Shown piece by piece: positions 16,784 through 26,314 of a stretch of DNA of 64,000 nt; positions within the stretch are counted from its first letter, which is position 1, and the number at the start of each line of letters is the position of its first letter. The DNA lies in NCBI GenBank assembly GCA_007748055.1, contig CP036279.1, positions 1,302,001 to 1,366,000 of the forward strand. The letters are read 5' to 3'. The DNA is from Kolteria novifilia. GTDB taxonomy: Bacteria; Planctomycetota; Planctomycetia; Kolteriales; Kolteriaceae. The translations under genes were made by a program, and so were the position numbers. The notes beneath the pieces were generated by a model that saw only the letters and a list, made by a program, of their open reading frames with translations, did no database searches and was not told the DNA's origin.

Positions 16784-18130
16784 ATGAGCAAACTCATTAC
16801 GATCTTCAAGATTCCGGAACTCCGGAACAAGATTCTCTTCACGCTTGGGATGCTGGCCATTTATCGGCTCGGATTCTGGGTGCCACTGCCTATCGTCGAC
16901 CAAGTCGCGCTGCAGGCATGGGCCGAGCGGACGATGGGGGGCAATCTGCAGTCGCTCTTCAACCAGTTGGCGCTCTTCAGCGGAACCAACCTGTCGACGA
17001 GTACGATCTTCGGGTTGGGAATCATGCCCTATATCTCGGCGTCGATCATCTTGCAGCTTCTGGCGAGTGTCATTCCCGCCCTGGAGAAGCTGCAAAAGGA
17101 GGGCGAATCGGGGCGAAAGAAGATCAACGAGTACACGCGGTATCTCACCGTCGCCATCTGTCTGGTACAGAGCTGGATCTGGGTTCGCCTGATGATGTCG
17201 CAAGGGGGGGAGATGCGGGTCGTCAATCCAAACTACGACGGCTTCTATTACATCTTCGTCTCGGTCATCACGATGACGGCGGGAACGGTCTTTCTGATGT
17301 GGATCGGTGAGCAGATCGACGAGTACGGCATCGGCAACGGCATCAGCCTGATCATCATGGCGGGAATCGTCGGCCGTCTTCCCAACGCTCTGGCGAAGCT
17401 TTCGCTCGAGATCCGCGAGCTGGCGATCGCCCCGCAACGGGGCATCGGGGTGGAGAAGCTGATCCTTCTTGCGATCCTGTTCGTCTTCGTGGTCGTTGGC
17501 GTCGTGCTCATCACGCAAGGCCAACGTCGGATCCCGACCCAGTCGGCGAAACACGTTCGCGGCCGGCGCGTGTATGGCGGCAATCGCCAGTACCTTCCGT
17601 TGCGGGTCAATCAAGCGGGCGTCATGCCGGTCATCTTCGCCAGCAGTCTCTTGATGTTCCCTTCGATCGTGCTCGCCTATCTCGCCCAGTGGGTCAATTG
17701 GCCGCCGCTCGACATGTTGCGGAACTCCTTTAGCGGGCAGGGTTTCTTCTACATTGTCTGCTACATCGGGCTGATCTACTTCTTCTGCTACTTCTGGACG
17801 GCGATCACCTTCAACCCGAAGGACATGGCCAACAACCTGAAGGATCATGGGAGTTTCATCCCGGGATATCGTCCGGGGAAACGGACAGCCGACTATCTTG
17901 AACGGGTGATGCTGCGTATCACCTACGTGGGGGCGGCATTTCTCGCGGTGGTAGCGATTATTCCGCAGATGGTGTCGACCTCGCTTGGCGTTCCCTACGA
18001 GGTGGCGAGCTTCTTTGGCGGGACCGGGCTGCTGATTATCATCAGTGTGGCTTTGGATCTCGTACAGAAGATCGACAGTCACCTGATCATGAGAAATTAC
18101 GACAGTCTGCTGGGAACAGCTCAGAACTAG
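16784..18130 (+). CDS. secY: Preprotein translocase channel subunit SecY
   Basis: The 448-residue product has ten hydrophobic helices and SecY signatures: LGIMPYISASIILQLL, GEQIDEYGIGNGISLIIMAG, a cytoplasmic loop RIPTQSAKHVRGRRVYGG and LPLRVNQAGVMPVIFASSLL. It forms the SecYEG channel in the inner membrane. ATG 16784 starts directly after an in-frame TTG; the ATG gives the normal N terminus MSKLITIFKIPELRNKILF. adk, often between secY and map, is not present. Confidence 0.96.
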   Translation: MSKLITIFKIPELRNKILFTLGMLAIYRLGFWVPLPIVDQVALQAWAERTMGGNLQSLFNQLALFSGTNLSTSTIFGLGIMPYISASIILQLLASVIPALEKLQKEGESGRKKINEYTRYLTVAICLVQSWIWVRLMMSQGGEMRVVNPNYDGFYYIFVSVITMTAGTVFLMWIGEQIDEYGIGNGISLIIMAGIVGRLPNALAKLSLEIRELAIAPQRGIGVEKLILLAILFVFVVVGVVLITQGQRRIPTQSAKHVRGRRVYGGNRQYLPLRVNQAGVMPVIFASSLLMFPSIVLAYLAQWVNWPPLDMLRNSFSGQGFFYIVCYIGLIYFFCYFWTAITFNPKDMANNLKDHGSFIPGYRPGKRTADYLERVMLRITYVGAAFLAVVAIIPQMVSTSLGVPYEVASFFGGTGLLIIISVALDLVQKIDSHLIMRNYDSLLGTAQN

Positions 18131-18179
18131 TCCACGGTCGAACGTCCACCTTCTGGGTGACGGTTACGCAACGCATGCT

Positions 18180-18202
18180 CACTGGCTGAAATGCGGCCAG
18201 TG
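18180..18202 (+). terminator. Weak hairpin after secY
   Basis: CACTGGC (18180-18186) pairs with GCCAGTG (18196-18202) over a 9-nt loop, 50 bp beyond the secY stop and before map. There is no T-run. It may be an attenuator or a processing site. Confidence 0.25.
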
Positions 18203-18406
18203 GCGCCCGAGAGTTGGGTCTCCACGAAACCCTGCGAGAGGTGATCGGACGGAAGTCCGGTGCGATCGATGGTATCCTATGTCGGCGGGGCGACCTTTCG
18301 GCTTGGTGAACCATGATCAAGCGAGCTCGTCACGAAGAGGGCGACCGAAGGGTTGCCGCGGCAGACACACACAAAGCAATTCGCATCACGCGAGAGGAGT
18401 AGGCCG

Positions 18407-19195
18407 GTGCTCAGGCAACGCGTTCATCTAAAGACCGCCGAACAGATTGCCAAGATGCACAAGGCCGGTCAGCTCGTGGCGAGTTGCCTCGTGGCGGTCA
18501 AGAAAGCGGTCAAGCCGGGGGTCACCACGGGAGAACTCGACGCGATCGTCGAGCAGATGTTCGCCGAACGCGAAGCTCAGTCGCTCTTCAAGGGCTATCC
18601 GGGCAAGACACCCTTCCCCGCCGTGACGTGCATCAGCGTCAACGAGGAGGTCGTCCACGGAATCCCGGGTGATCGGGTGCTCCAGGAAGGCGATCTCGTC
18701 TCCGTTGACACGGGATGCCGTCTGGAGGGCTGGTGCGGCGATTCGGCGATCACCATTCCGGTGGGAGAGCTTTCCGCCGACAAGCAGCGGCTTTGGGATG
18801 TTGCCGAGGAGACGCTCGCGACCGCGATCCGCGAAGTCGGACGGCAGAAGAAGTGGTCGCAAGTGGCGATGCGGATGCAAGAGGTCGTCCACCAAGCCGG
18901 CTACTCCATCGTCGAGCAGTTCGTCGGTCACGGCATCGGGCAGTCGATGCACGAAGAGCCGCAGGTACCCAACTACGTCGCCCGCAATTGGATGAAGCAC
19001 GATTTCTGGCTCGACGAAGGGCTGGTGATCGCGATCGAGCCGATGGTCAACATGGGCGGAAAGGCGGTCCGGATCCGCAGGGACCACTGGACCGTCGAAA
19101 CGGTCGATCAATTGCCCAGCGTTCACGTGGAGCACACCGTGGCGATTACCGCGGACGGTCCCAAGGTTCTCACCGCACGCGACGAGTTCGAATAA
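18407..19195 (+). CDS. map: Methionine aminopeptidase, type I
   Basis: The 262-residue product carries the five metal ligands of the pita-bread fold: Asp in SVDTGCRLEGWCGDS (two), His in VGHGIGQSMHEEP, Glu in IAIEPMVN and Glu in VEHTVAI. It removes the initiator Met from new proteins. GTG 18407 is preferred because GAGAGGAG lies 8 nt upstream and the product then starts with MLRQRVHLKTAEQIAKM; the frame is open to TTG 18353. It is the last + strand gene before the alpha operon, which runs the other way. Confidence 0.93.
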   Translation: MLRQRVHLKTAEQIAKMHKAGQLVASCLVAVKKAVKPGVTTGELDAIVEQMFAEREAQSLFKGYPGKTPFPAVTCISVNEEVVHGIPGDRVLQEGDLVSVDTGCRLEGWCGDSAITIPVGELSADKQRLWDVAEETLATAIREVGRQKKWSQVAMRMQEVVHQAGYSIVEQFVGHGIGQSMHEEPQVPNYVARNWMKHDFWLDEGLVIAIEPMVNMGGKAVRIRRDHWTVETVDQLPSVHVEHTVAITADGPKVLTARDEFE

Positions 19196-19458
19196 GTCGC
19201 CTGTCGGTTCACCCACCTCTTCTCAAGCGTGCCGAATCAACCGGGGGACTCTTCGCCAATCCCTCGGCACGGTAGCATTTCCCTGATCGTCATCCATGAC
19301 TTCATCGTTCGCTTGCGCGGTGCGGCTTGACGCCTTGCTTGCGTCTCCCGGACGAGACGTCCCGGTGTGCGGTGATGCGGAGACCATCCGCCTTCCATGT
19401 CGCATGAGAACTCGCACTTCCATCGTGAGGCAAGTTGTTGAATCACAGGTTTGTCGCG

Positions 19459-19482
19459 CATGCCCACGCAAGCGTGGGCATG
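19459..19482. repeat. Family A palindrome, copy 1
   Basis: CATGCCCACGC (19459-19469), AA, then its exact complement (19472-19482), followed by ACACCC. The same core and flank recur at 27804, 29671, 31508 and 47354. This 349-bp gap between map and the next gene (19196-19544) contains no gene I can support. Confidence 0.85.
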
Positions 19483-19544
19483 ACACCCATGAACCTGAAG
19501 GAAACTGCATCGAGCCGGGACATCGTCGGTGGGAGATCGGCTGA

Positions 19545-20297
19545 CTAGATCCGCGTGCGATGCCGGCGGGCCTTGGATGTCGGGATGAGCTTCGGTGAGG
19601 GGATGTTGACGCCGACGATCTCGCCGTATTGCTCCTTCAGTCCCGCGCAGGAAAGACGCAGGAAGTCGTAAAGCACGTGGGGCGGCCGCGTGGAGAGGTA
19701 CTCACGACCAAGCTCGGCCATGTACTTGTCGTAGCGGCGTTGCGAACCGTTGTGTACGGAGTTGGTTCCGTCGAAGCGGCGAATGTCCCCGCTAAAGTCC
19801 GGGCCGATGTGGTAGAGCTCGTGCAGAACAGTGATCAACTTCTCATCGAACGACTGGTTGAGGAACCGGGGCAGGTAGAAGGAGAGGACGTATTTGAGTT
19901 CGACTTCGCCGACGAAGACCTTTTGGACAATGTACTCGAATCCACGCCGGACTTGCGTTTGCTCGCCATCCTGAAAGCGGAGCGGAATCAGCTTGGCTTG
20001 TAGTCCTCCCAAGCGGCGATTGCGGCAGCGCGCGAAGGTGACCAGCACCCGCCGCATGTCGATGTGACGGAATTCGTCCATGCGGGTGGTGATGTCGGAA
20101 CAGAGGCGCGAGATGTGCCTGGAAAAGTGGAAGGGTCCTTTCTCTCGCGGGAGCTCCAGCGCATAGGGGTAGGCCTGGTCGGCGATGCGATGGCGATTGG
20201 TCGAGTCGGTGACTCGCGCAACCCCTTTGACGTTGGATTGCCAGAGCACCGCGGGTTCCAAGTAGACTTCCGTTTCCACGTTTGGCCGTTGTTTCAT
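19545..20297 (-). CDS. HELYH metallopeptidase-like protein
   Basis: The 250-residue product has VLHELYHIGPDFSGD with HExxH at residues 159-163, then VHNGSQRRYDKYMAELG with a further His at 182 that could complete a zinc site. This layout resembles putative phage-type metallopeptidases; the substrate is unknown. The start is ATG 20297, with GGGAGGA about 9 nt upstream; the frame is open to 20336. There is no signal peptide, so it is probably cytosolic. It lies between map and rplQ, where the S10-spc cluster and the reversed alpha operon meet. Confidence 0.7.
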   Translation of the reverse strand: MKQRPNVETEVYLEPAVLWQSNVKGVARVTDSTNRHRIADQAYPYALELPREKGPFHFSRHISRLCSDITTRMDEFRHIDMRRVLVTFARCRNRRLGGLQAKLIPLRFQDGEQTQVRRGFEYIVQKVFVGEVELKYVLSFYLPRFLNQSFDEKLITVLHELYHIGPDFSGDIRRFDGTNSVHNGSQRRYDKYMAELGREYLSTRPPHVLYDFLRLSCAGLKEQYGEIVGVNIPSPKLIPTSKARRHRTRI

Positions 20298-20922
20298 TGG
20301 TCCATATCCTCCCTCGGACCATGTCGCGATTGTCACTGGAGTTTGGAACGGCGAAGCTGCCGAGAGTTGGGTCGTCCGGACTCCGAAGATCCCCTTCGGG
20401 GGTTTTCCGTCGTGGTCGGCTCGGACGCGATCGGCGCCGAGGCGACTGGAACACCAGCGACAACGTTGATTCCGAACATGCGATGTTACCGCGGAGTGAC
20501 AACGTCACGCGAACACCAATGAACCGGTATCCAGCAGATCGTGCTAGAAGCGTTGGCGAGTGCCAACCGATTCATGGGAAGTGTATGAGCGAACACTCAC
20601 CCGTGCAAAAGTGTACCACGGAAGAATCCGCATCAATAGTTTCCCAAAGAAAAAAACGGAAGAGGCGAGCGAGGCTCTCGCGGACTTGGAAACGGCTGTT
20701 TGGCGAGGTGAAAGTCGCTGAACTCGTGGTCGGCGGTTGGCCGCTCCCGCCTTTCGCGGGCGGAAGCCGTTGGACAGGCTTCGCCGATGAGACGGATGGC
20801 TCGAACTCTCGGGCAGACGATCTGTCCCGAAGATGGATCACTCTTGGCTCAATGGCAGTCGAAGAGCGGCTCGGGCACTGGCTCACAAGGAGCCAGTGTC
20901 ACCCCAAGAGTTGGAAAGTGCT
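20298..20922. other. Gap without a supported gene
   Basis: In 625 bp between the metallopeptidase-like gene and rplQ I see only short frames without domain content. It holds GTGAC-AAC-GTCAC at 20496-20508, which could be an operator, and the hairpin described at 20876. Confidence 0.5.
20876..20898 (-). terminator. Hairpin after rplQ
   Basis: CACTGGCTC (20876-20884) and GAGCCAGTG (20890-20898) form a perfect 9-bp stem with a 5-nt loop, 25 bp beyond the rplQ stop on the minus strand. There is no clear T-run, but the position suits the end of the alpha operon. Confidence 0.5.
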
Positions 20923-21435
20923 TTACTCGTCTTCGGAGACGACGGGAGCGGGCGCCGGAGCGGCTTCCTTGGCGGCATCCTCGTTGGCCGCGAGCAGCTC
21001 AATGAACGCGACGGGAGCAGCGTCACCGAGTCGGCGCTTGGTTCGCTTGAGAATCCGGGTGTAACCACCGGGACGCGTCTGGAAGCGGGGGCCGATTTCG
21101 TTCATGAGCTTGTCGACGACGTTGATGACATCGTCACCGACGACGATCCGCTTCTTGCCGCCGAGGATCGACATGATCCGACGGCGAGCGTGCAGCGCCT
21201 TGGCCTTGGAGACCCGAGCATCCTCGCCCGATTGGCTGGCGGCTTGTTCGAGCGCGGCGGAGCCCTTGCGGGCGATCGTGATGATCCGCTCGGCGAACGG
21301 GCGCAGTTCCTTGGCCTTGGGGACCGTGGTGTTGATGCGCTCGTGGACGAAGAGACTGCACGCCAAGTTCCGCTTGGTGGCCAACAAGTGAGACGGCGAA
21401 CGGTTGAGCCGGCGTCCCTTAATCAAGTGTCTCAT
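20923..21435 (-). CDS. rplQ: Ribosomal protein bL17
   Basis: The 170-residue product starts MRHLIKGRRLNRSPSHLLAT and contains RRIMSILGGKK and GGYTRILKRTKRRLGDAAPVA. An Ala/Pro-rich acidic tail extends it beyond the usual 120-130 residues. ATG 21435 is the canonical start. It is the last gene of the alpha operon, 77 bp after rpoA. Confidence 0.95.
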   Translation of the reverse strand: MRHLIKGRRLNRSPSHLLATKRNLACSLFVHERINTTVPKAKELRPFAERIITIARKGSAALEQAASQSGEDARVSKAKALHARRRIMSILGGKKRIVVGDDVINVVDKLMNEIGPRFQTRPGGYTRILKRTKRRLGDAAPVAFIELLAANEDAAKEAAPAPAPVVSEDE

Positions 21436-21512
21436 GACGGCTGAATCCTTGTCACTGGTGATGGGCGCGCCGACGCGGGGCACGCGACCATGCTCTTAAT
21501 CTCCGACGCGGT

Positions 21513-22517
21513 TTAGTCCTGCGCCGTTTGCGGCAAACTCATGCCGAGATGAAGGTTGAACTTCTTGAGCTTCTCCCGAACCTCGCGAAGCGTCGTTTCT
21601 CCAAAGTTGCGGACCTGCAAGAGACGCTCCTCGTCGCGGCTGAGCAGTTCGCGAACGGTGGTGATCCCTTCGGATTCGAGGCAGTTGGTGGCCCGAACGG
21701 AGAGCTCGAGTTCGGCGAGGCTCATGTTCAGCTTCGCCTCGAACTCGGGATCGACGTACTCTTGCTGCTTGGTGAACGGGGCGCTCTCGGGGTCGATCGG
21801 CACTTCCGGGCCGGGCTCGGAGTACTGGACAAAGGGATTGAGGTGCTTGCGAAGAATCTTCGCGGCCTCGACGAGCGCCATTTCGGGCGTGATCGTTCCG
21901 TTGGTCCAGATGTCGAGATTCAAGCGGTCGTAGTTGGTCTTTTGACCAATCCGCGCTTCCTCGATCTTGTAGGTCACCCGGTGAACCGGCGAGAAGGCCG
22001 AGTCGATCGGAATGACGCCGATCTCCTGGTCGCCGTGATCGGCTTCCTCGGTCGGGACATAGCCGCGGCCATTGTTGACGGTCATCTCCATCGAGAAGTG
22101 AACGTCGTCGGTCATCGTCGCGATCACGTGCTCGGGGTCGATGACTTCGACCGACTCGTCGTGCATGATGTCGGCGGCGGTGACGACACCCGCTTCGGAG
22201 CGGTCGATGCGGATCGTCTTCTCTTCGTCGGTGTGATTCTTGAGCACGAGGCTCTTGATGTTCAGGATGATCTCGGTGACGTCCTCGACGACGCCCGGGA
22301 TGGTGCTGAACTCGTGCTGAACGCCCGCGATCTTGACCCTGGTGACGGCACTTCCTTCGAGGCTCGCGAGCAGGACGCGACGCAGGCTATTGCCAATCGT
22401 GGTGCCGAAGCCACGCTCGAAGGGTTCGACCGTGAACTTACCGTAGGTGTCGGTAAGGGTTTCCCGGTCGGAAACGATAATGCTCGGCAGCTCCAGACCG
22501 CGCCAGCGAATTCGCAT
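21513..22517 (-). CDS. rpoA: RNA polymerase alpha subunit
   Basis: The 334-residue product has the N-terminal assembly domain ([41 protein letters not shown]) and the C-terminal helix-hairpin domain ([39 protein letters not shown]) that contacts UP elements and activators. It is full length. rpsD, which usually lies between rpsK and rpoA, is missing; 234 bp without a gene separate rpoA from rpsK. Confidence 0.97.
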   Translation of the reverse strand: MRIRWRGLELPSIIVSDRETLTDTYGKFTVEPFERGFGTTIGNSLRRVLLASLEGSAVTRVKIAGVQHEFSTIPGVVEDVTEIILNIKSLVLKNHTDEEKTIRIDRSEAGVVTAADIMHDESVEVIDPEHVIATMTDDVHFSMEMTVNNGRGYVPTEEADHGDQEIGVIPIDSAFSPVHRVTYKIEEARIGQKTNYDRLNLDIWTNGTITPEMALVEAAKILRKHLNPFVQYSEPGPEVPIDPESAPFTKQQEYVDPEFEAKLNMSLAELELSVRATNCLESEGITTVRELLSRDEERLLQVRNFGETTLREVREKLKKFNLHLGMSLPQTAQD

Positions 22518-22751
22518 CGGTGTTAATCTCCCAATCCCAGAGCGACCAGATCATGTTGACGTAGGGAAGGCAGAGCGACGCTTCTGCTTCCGGATGGACT
22601 CGCCCGACGAAGGCTGTGGATTCGTCAGTCGTTGTGTGAGCTTCACTGTCATACGGAAACGCGGATTCGCGGCCGTATCCCCGGGGCGGGGCGGAGCTAG
22701 ATCGCCGCCCAGTCCACCCGGTGTGATCGTCCCGATCCGCGAAGGTGGTGC

Positions 22752-23132
22752 CTAGACGCGGCGCTTCTTCCGCGGGCGGCAACCGTTGTGAGGAAGCGGG
22801 GTGACGTCCTCAATGGCGCGAATCTGAAGGTTCGCTTGGCTGAGAGCCTGGATGGCCGACTCGCGACCGCTGCCGGGGCCCTTGACGCGAACTTCGACTT
22901 CGCGGATGCCGAACTTGATCGCCCGTTCGGCACAGATCTCGGCCGCCCGCTGCGCGGCGAACGGCGTGCTCTTGCGGCTTCCCTTGAAGCCGGTGGAGCC
23001 GGCGGAACTCCAGGTCAACACGTCGCCGTTGCGATCGGTGACGGTGACGATGGTGTTGTTGAACGTGCTGACGATATGCACGACCCCGTGCGTTACGTTG
23101 CGACGCGTCTTCTTCTTCTTGCTCTTCGCCAC
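22752..23132 (-). CDS. rpsK: Ribosomal protein uS11
   Basis: The 126-residue product starts [20 protein letters not shown] and contains [20 protein letters not shown] and the C-terminal [19 protein letters not shown]11 lies on the 30S platform. GTG 23132 is preferred, with GAGG about 10 nt upstream; longer starts add non-homologous residues. Confidence 0.95.
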   Translation of the reverse strand: MAKSKKKKTRRNVTHGVVHIVSTFNNTIVTVTDRNGDVLTWSSAGSTGFKGSRKSTPFAAQRAAEICAERAIKFGIREVEVRVKGPGSGRESAIQALSQANLQIRAIEDVTPLPHNGCRPRKKRRV

Positions 23133-23267
23133 GCGAAAACCTCGGTATTGCGGGAGGTAGTGATGTTCCAAAGGTGAAGGGTCGCTGCCCGAATTCAAGC
23201 GGCGACCCTATCGGAATGTTGTTCGTCGATCCAAGCGAATGAAGGGGAGAGTGGAAGGCGTCCCTCG

Positions 23268-23651
23268 TTAGCGGAGGTCCTTCACGCCCTTCTTTCCGGC
23301 GACCGTTTTCTTCGGACCCTTGCGGGTACGCGAGTTGGTTCGGGTGCGCTGTCCCCGACAGGGAAGGCTGCGGCGATGCCGCAATCCGCGATAGCAGCCG
23401 ATTTCCTTGAGTCGGTTAATGTCCTGTTGGACCGTCCGGCGGAGTTGACCTTCGACGACGTATTCCGTGTCGAGTAGCGACGCGATGCGAGCAAGTTCCT
23501 CGTCGGTCAGCTCTCGAGCGGGCTTGGCGGCGTCAATGCTGGCCTTTTGGCAGATCTCCTTGGAGACGTGCGAGCCAATGCCCTGCAACGTCTGGAGCGC
23601 AATGTCGACGCGTTTGTTGGTCGGAATGTCAATACCGAGAAGACGAGGCAT
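23268..23651 (-). CDS. rpsM: Ribosomal protein uS13
   Basis: The 127-residue product has MPRLLGIDIPTNKRVDIALQ, IGCYRGLRHRRSLPCRGQRT and a basic tail GPKKTVAGKKGVKD. S13 contacts the P-site tRNA and the large subunit. It starts 3 bp after the rpmJ stop. Confidence 0.96.
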   Translation of the reverse strand: MPRLLGIDIPTNKRVDIALQTLQGIGSHVSKEICQKASIDAAKPARELTDEELARIASLLDTEYVVEGQLRRTVQQDINRLKEIGCYRGLRHRRSLPCRGQRTRTNSRTRKGPKKTVAGKKGVKDLR

Positions 23652-23654
23652 CCC

Positions 23655-23768
23655 TTATCCTTGCCGCTGCTTGTGTCGTGGGTTTGTGCAAATGATGTAG
23701 ACCGTCCCCTTGCGGCGGATGATCTTACAGTTTTCGCAGATCCGTTTGACGCTGCTTCGTACTTTCAT
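23655..23768 (-). CDS. rpmJ: Ribosomal protein bL36
   Basis: The 37-residue product [17 protein letters not shown]... has the Cys3-His zinc ribbon of L36 (CENC, then C and H near the C terminus). It is full length and begins the reversed alpha operon. infA, which often precedes rpmJ, is not found upstream. Confidence 0.94.
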   Translation of the reverse strand: MKVRSSVKRICENCKIIRRKGTVYIICTNPRHKQRQG

Positions 23769-24128
23769 CGCTCTTCCTTTCGGCAGACGAGCAAAGCATC
23801 CCCACGAGAGGATCCTCGGCTGCGCGATCCAAACGGATAACCTACTGGTTCGCCTCCCTGTCGGCAAGGTTGGCGATTGGATCGGTCGGGTTTTTTACGA
23901 AGAATCGACGCGCGCGGCACGAAGGTTGCCAATGAGTTTTCGCGATTTCGTCGATGACGACCCATGCCTCGCAGGGAGAGGAGCCCCGTGAATCCCCTTC
24001 CGACGGGCCCCGACGATTTCCGCAAACCTTTCTTTTCATTCCCCGTACCTTCCCATAGGGTGTAGATCCGATCTCTTCACGAAGGCGGCCCGAGCGAGGG
24101 TTCCCGCCGATCCTTTGGAGGCTCTTCG
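23769..24128. other. Divergent promoter region, no gene
   Basis: This 360-bp space separates the reversed alpha operon (minus) from the metal transporter genes (plus). I see no gene and no convincing -35/-10 pair. A good GGAGG at 24115-24119 serves the next gene. Confidence 0.5.
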
Positions 24129-24914
24129 TTGTCTTCGACAGCCGCCGACCCGACCGAGCCCCACTCCATGGGCTCGCAAGCGGCCATCACGTTGGAGAAC
24201 GTCTCCGTTCGGCAGCAGGGAGTCCGGATCCTCGAATCGGTCACGACCCAGATCCCCGCGCGGCAGGTGACCGCCATCATCGGTCCCAACGGCGGCGGCA
24301 AGACGACCCTGCTGCGGGCGATCCTCCGGCTCATTCCCTTTTCCGGCTCAATCTCCTTTACCGAGCCAAACGCCCGCATCGGCTACGTCCCCCAGCGGCT
24401 CGAATTCGACCGCGGGGCGCCGATCACGGTGCGCGACTTTCTCGTCATGCCCAGGCAACGCGTCCCCCTCTGGTTCGGCGTCTCGCGCCAGCGCCGGGAG
24501 CGGGCCGTCGAGTTCCTCCGACAGGTCCGGGCGGAGCATTTGCTGATGCGGCCCCTGGGGAAGCTCTCCGGCGGGGAGCTGCAGCGGGTCCAGTTGGCCC
24601 AGGCTCTCCAGGAGGAGCCGTCGATCGTGCTCCTCGACGAACCGGTTTCCGGCGTCGACGTCGCGGGCGAGCAGCTCTTTTGCGAGTTGCTCGAGCAGGT
24701 CAGCCAGGTTCGCCGGTTGACGATGATCATGGTGACGCATGATTTGGCGGTGGTGTCGCGCTATGCCTCTCACGTCATCTGCATCAACCGCCGCGTCCAA
24801 CGAGAAGGTCATCCTCGTGAGGTCGTGACCGCCGATTCGCTCGCGACGATCTATGGGGCGACGGGCCTCGATCGCGCCGACGCGGCGACGTTTGCGGAAG
24901 GGGATCGGCGCTGA
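24129..24914 (+). CDS. ABC metal transporter ATPase (ZnuC-like)
   Basis: The 261-residue product has all ABC motifs: Walker A GPNGGGKTT, Q-loop YVPQ, signature LSGGE, Walker B IVLLDEP and switch VTHD. Its closest class is the zinc/manganese (ZnuC/MntB) group, supported by the neighbouring permease. It powers uptake across the inner membrane. TTG 24129 is chosen because GGAGG lies 9 nt upstream; ATG 24168 is the alternative. The stop overlaps the permease start (TGATG). No Zur-type operator is obvious. Confidence 0.88.
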   Translation: MSSTAADPTEPHSMGSQAAITLENVSVRQQGVRILESVTTQIPARQVTAIIGPNGGGKTTLLRAILRLIPFSGSISFTEPNARIGYVPQRLEFDRGAPITVRDFLVMPRQRVPLWFGVSRQRRERAVEFLRQVRAEHLLMRPLGKLSGGELQRVQLAQALQEEPSIVLLDEPVSGVDVAGEQLFCELLEQVSQVRRLTMIMVTHDLAVVSRYASHVICINRRVQREGHPREVVTADSLATIYGATGLDRADAATFAEGDRR

Positions 24915-25870
24915 TGCAGGCTTGGTGGCAACACTTCGCGGCGTTCTGGTCCGCTTGCGCCGAGGCGGTCATCGCCCCGCTGTGCGACGCGTTGGCGTTT
25001 CTCGTTCCGATCGATGCTTTTCAGGAGTTCGACTTCCTGCAGCGGGCGCTGCTCGGCATGGTGCTCATCGCGCCGCTTTGCTCGACGGTCGGCATCCAGG
25101 TCGTCAATTTTCGGCTCGCCTTCTTCGCCGAGGCGATTGGTCACTCGGCCTTCACGGGGCTCGCGGTGGGGGTGCTCCTTTCGCTATTCCCCGTCTTCGA
25201 GGGGATGAACCCTCTGCCGGCGATGTTGTTCTTCGGGGTCGCGGTCGCGCTGAGCATCACCGCCTACCGCCGCTCATCGGATCTCTCGAGTGATGTCGTG
25301 ATCGGCGTCTTTCAGTCCGCGGTGATCGCCCTGGGGCTCTTCATCATCAGCTACCTGCTCGAAAACCGCGTCGTCCGCGCCGGGGCGGTCAACTTCGACA
25401 CCTTCCTCTTCGGCAACGTCGTGACCATCAGCAACAGTGAGCTTCTGGCGCTTCTGCTTTTCTCGATCGCCGCGATGGTCGTTCAGGGGTTCGCCTACAA
25501 CCGGCTCATGGTGATTGGTCTCAATGCGGACATGGCCCGGACCATGGGGATTCGCGTCGCGATCTACGAGTACTGTTACGCGGCGTTGCTCGCGGCGATC
25601 GTCATGTTCGCGATCAAGGCGATCGGCGTACTGCTGATTACCGCGATGCTGGTGATTCCGGCCGCATCGGCACGCAACTTCGCCCGATCGGCATGTAGCG
25701 TCTTTTGGTGGGGATTGCTGGTAGCGCTCAGCAGCACCATCGGCGGGCTCATCGTCTCCGAGCGGTTCGCGACGGCAACCGGTTCGACGACCATCCTCGT
25801 CGCGGTCGTTTGGTTTGTCGTCAGCAATGTCGTCGTTCGTCTGCGAAACTTGACCGCTTCTTCTCGCTGA
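24914..25870 (+). CDS. ABC metal transporter permease (ZnuB-like)
   Basis: The 318-residue product has eight or nine hydrophobic helices and the ABC-3 family pattern: GIQVVNFRLAFFAEAIGHSAFTG, SSDVVIGVFQSAVIALGL and IKAIGVLLITAMLVIPAASARNFA. It forms the membrane channel for Zn, Mn or Fe uptake with the ATPase encoded just upstream. No periplasmic binding protein gene (ZnuA-like) is nearby. Confidence 0.88.
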   Translation: MQAWWQHFAAFWSACAEAVIAPLCDALAFLVPIDAFQEFDFLQRALLGMVLIAPLCSTVGIQVVNFRLAFFAEAIGHSAFTGLAVGVLLSLFPVFEGMNPLPAMLFFGVAVALSITAYRRSSDLSSDVVIGVFQSAVIALGLFIISYLLENRVVRAGAVNFDTFLFGNVVTISNSELLALLLFSIAAMVVQGFAYNRLMVIGLNADMARTMGIRVAIYEYCYAALLAAIVMFAIKAIGVLLITAMLVIPAASARNFARSACSVFWWGLLVALSSTIGGLIVSERFATATGSTTILVAVVWFVVSNVVVRLRNLTASSR

Positions 25871-26314
25871 ATATTATCGGGAAAACAGTCAGGATGGCTA
25901 GCTGTTATGTTACAGTGGCTTAGCTTGACGCTCTGGTGGTGTGTCGCTGAAATCTGCTGCGGCAGGCGGAGCATCCGATTTCATCAGCGCGAATATTCCT
26001 TTCGGGCGATCTTTCTCCGTCAGCAGCGCGAACGAGTCTCTTGGCTCGCGTGTCCCTTCCAGCGACGACCTGACTGACGCCATCTTTCGATTGATCGACG
26101 AGTCTCGAAGGTTCCCTGGGGCCGACGCCAAGATTGGCGATTGGTGAACGAATGCCCCTTGACAGGCCATTGAGTGAGCCGTTCGCGAACCGCAACGCGG
26201 ACCTGGCCCAAGGGAACTCGATGTGGAAGCGCGTCGAGCCTCCGCAGATAAGAGTCTTGGCACTCTTCGGAGGCCAAGGGTGCGCCCCCGTCCTCATCGT
26301 GGAAAGGAGTAGAG
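25871..26314. other. Gap without a supported gene
   Basis: Short frames on both strands lack domains or good start sites. The stretch at 25870-25920 is AT-rich compared with its surroundings. A ribosome site (AAAGGAG) at the end belongs to the next gene. Confidence 0.5.

Noticed and set aside
16715-18082. Long minus-strand frame opposite secY (455 codons)
   Set aside because: secY on the + strand is certain, and the minus translation is rich in Arg, His and Asp with no domain; it is a shadow typical of GC-rich DNA.
19545-20297. Prophage remnant
   Set aside because: Only the single phage-type metallopeptidase-like gene is present, with no other phage genes or attachment sites nearby.
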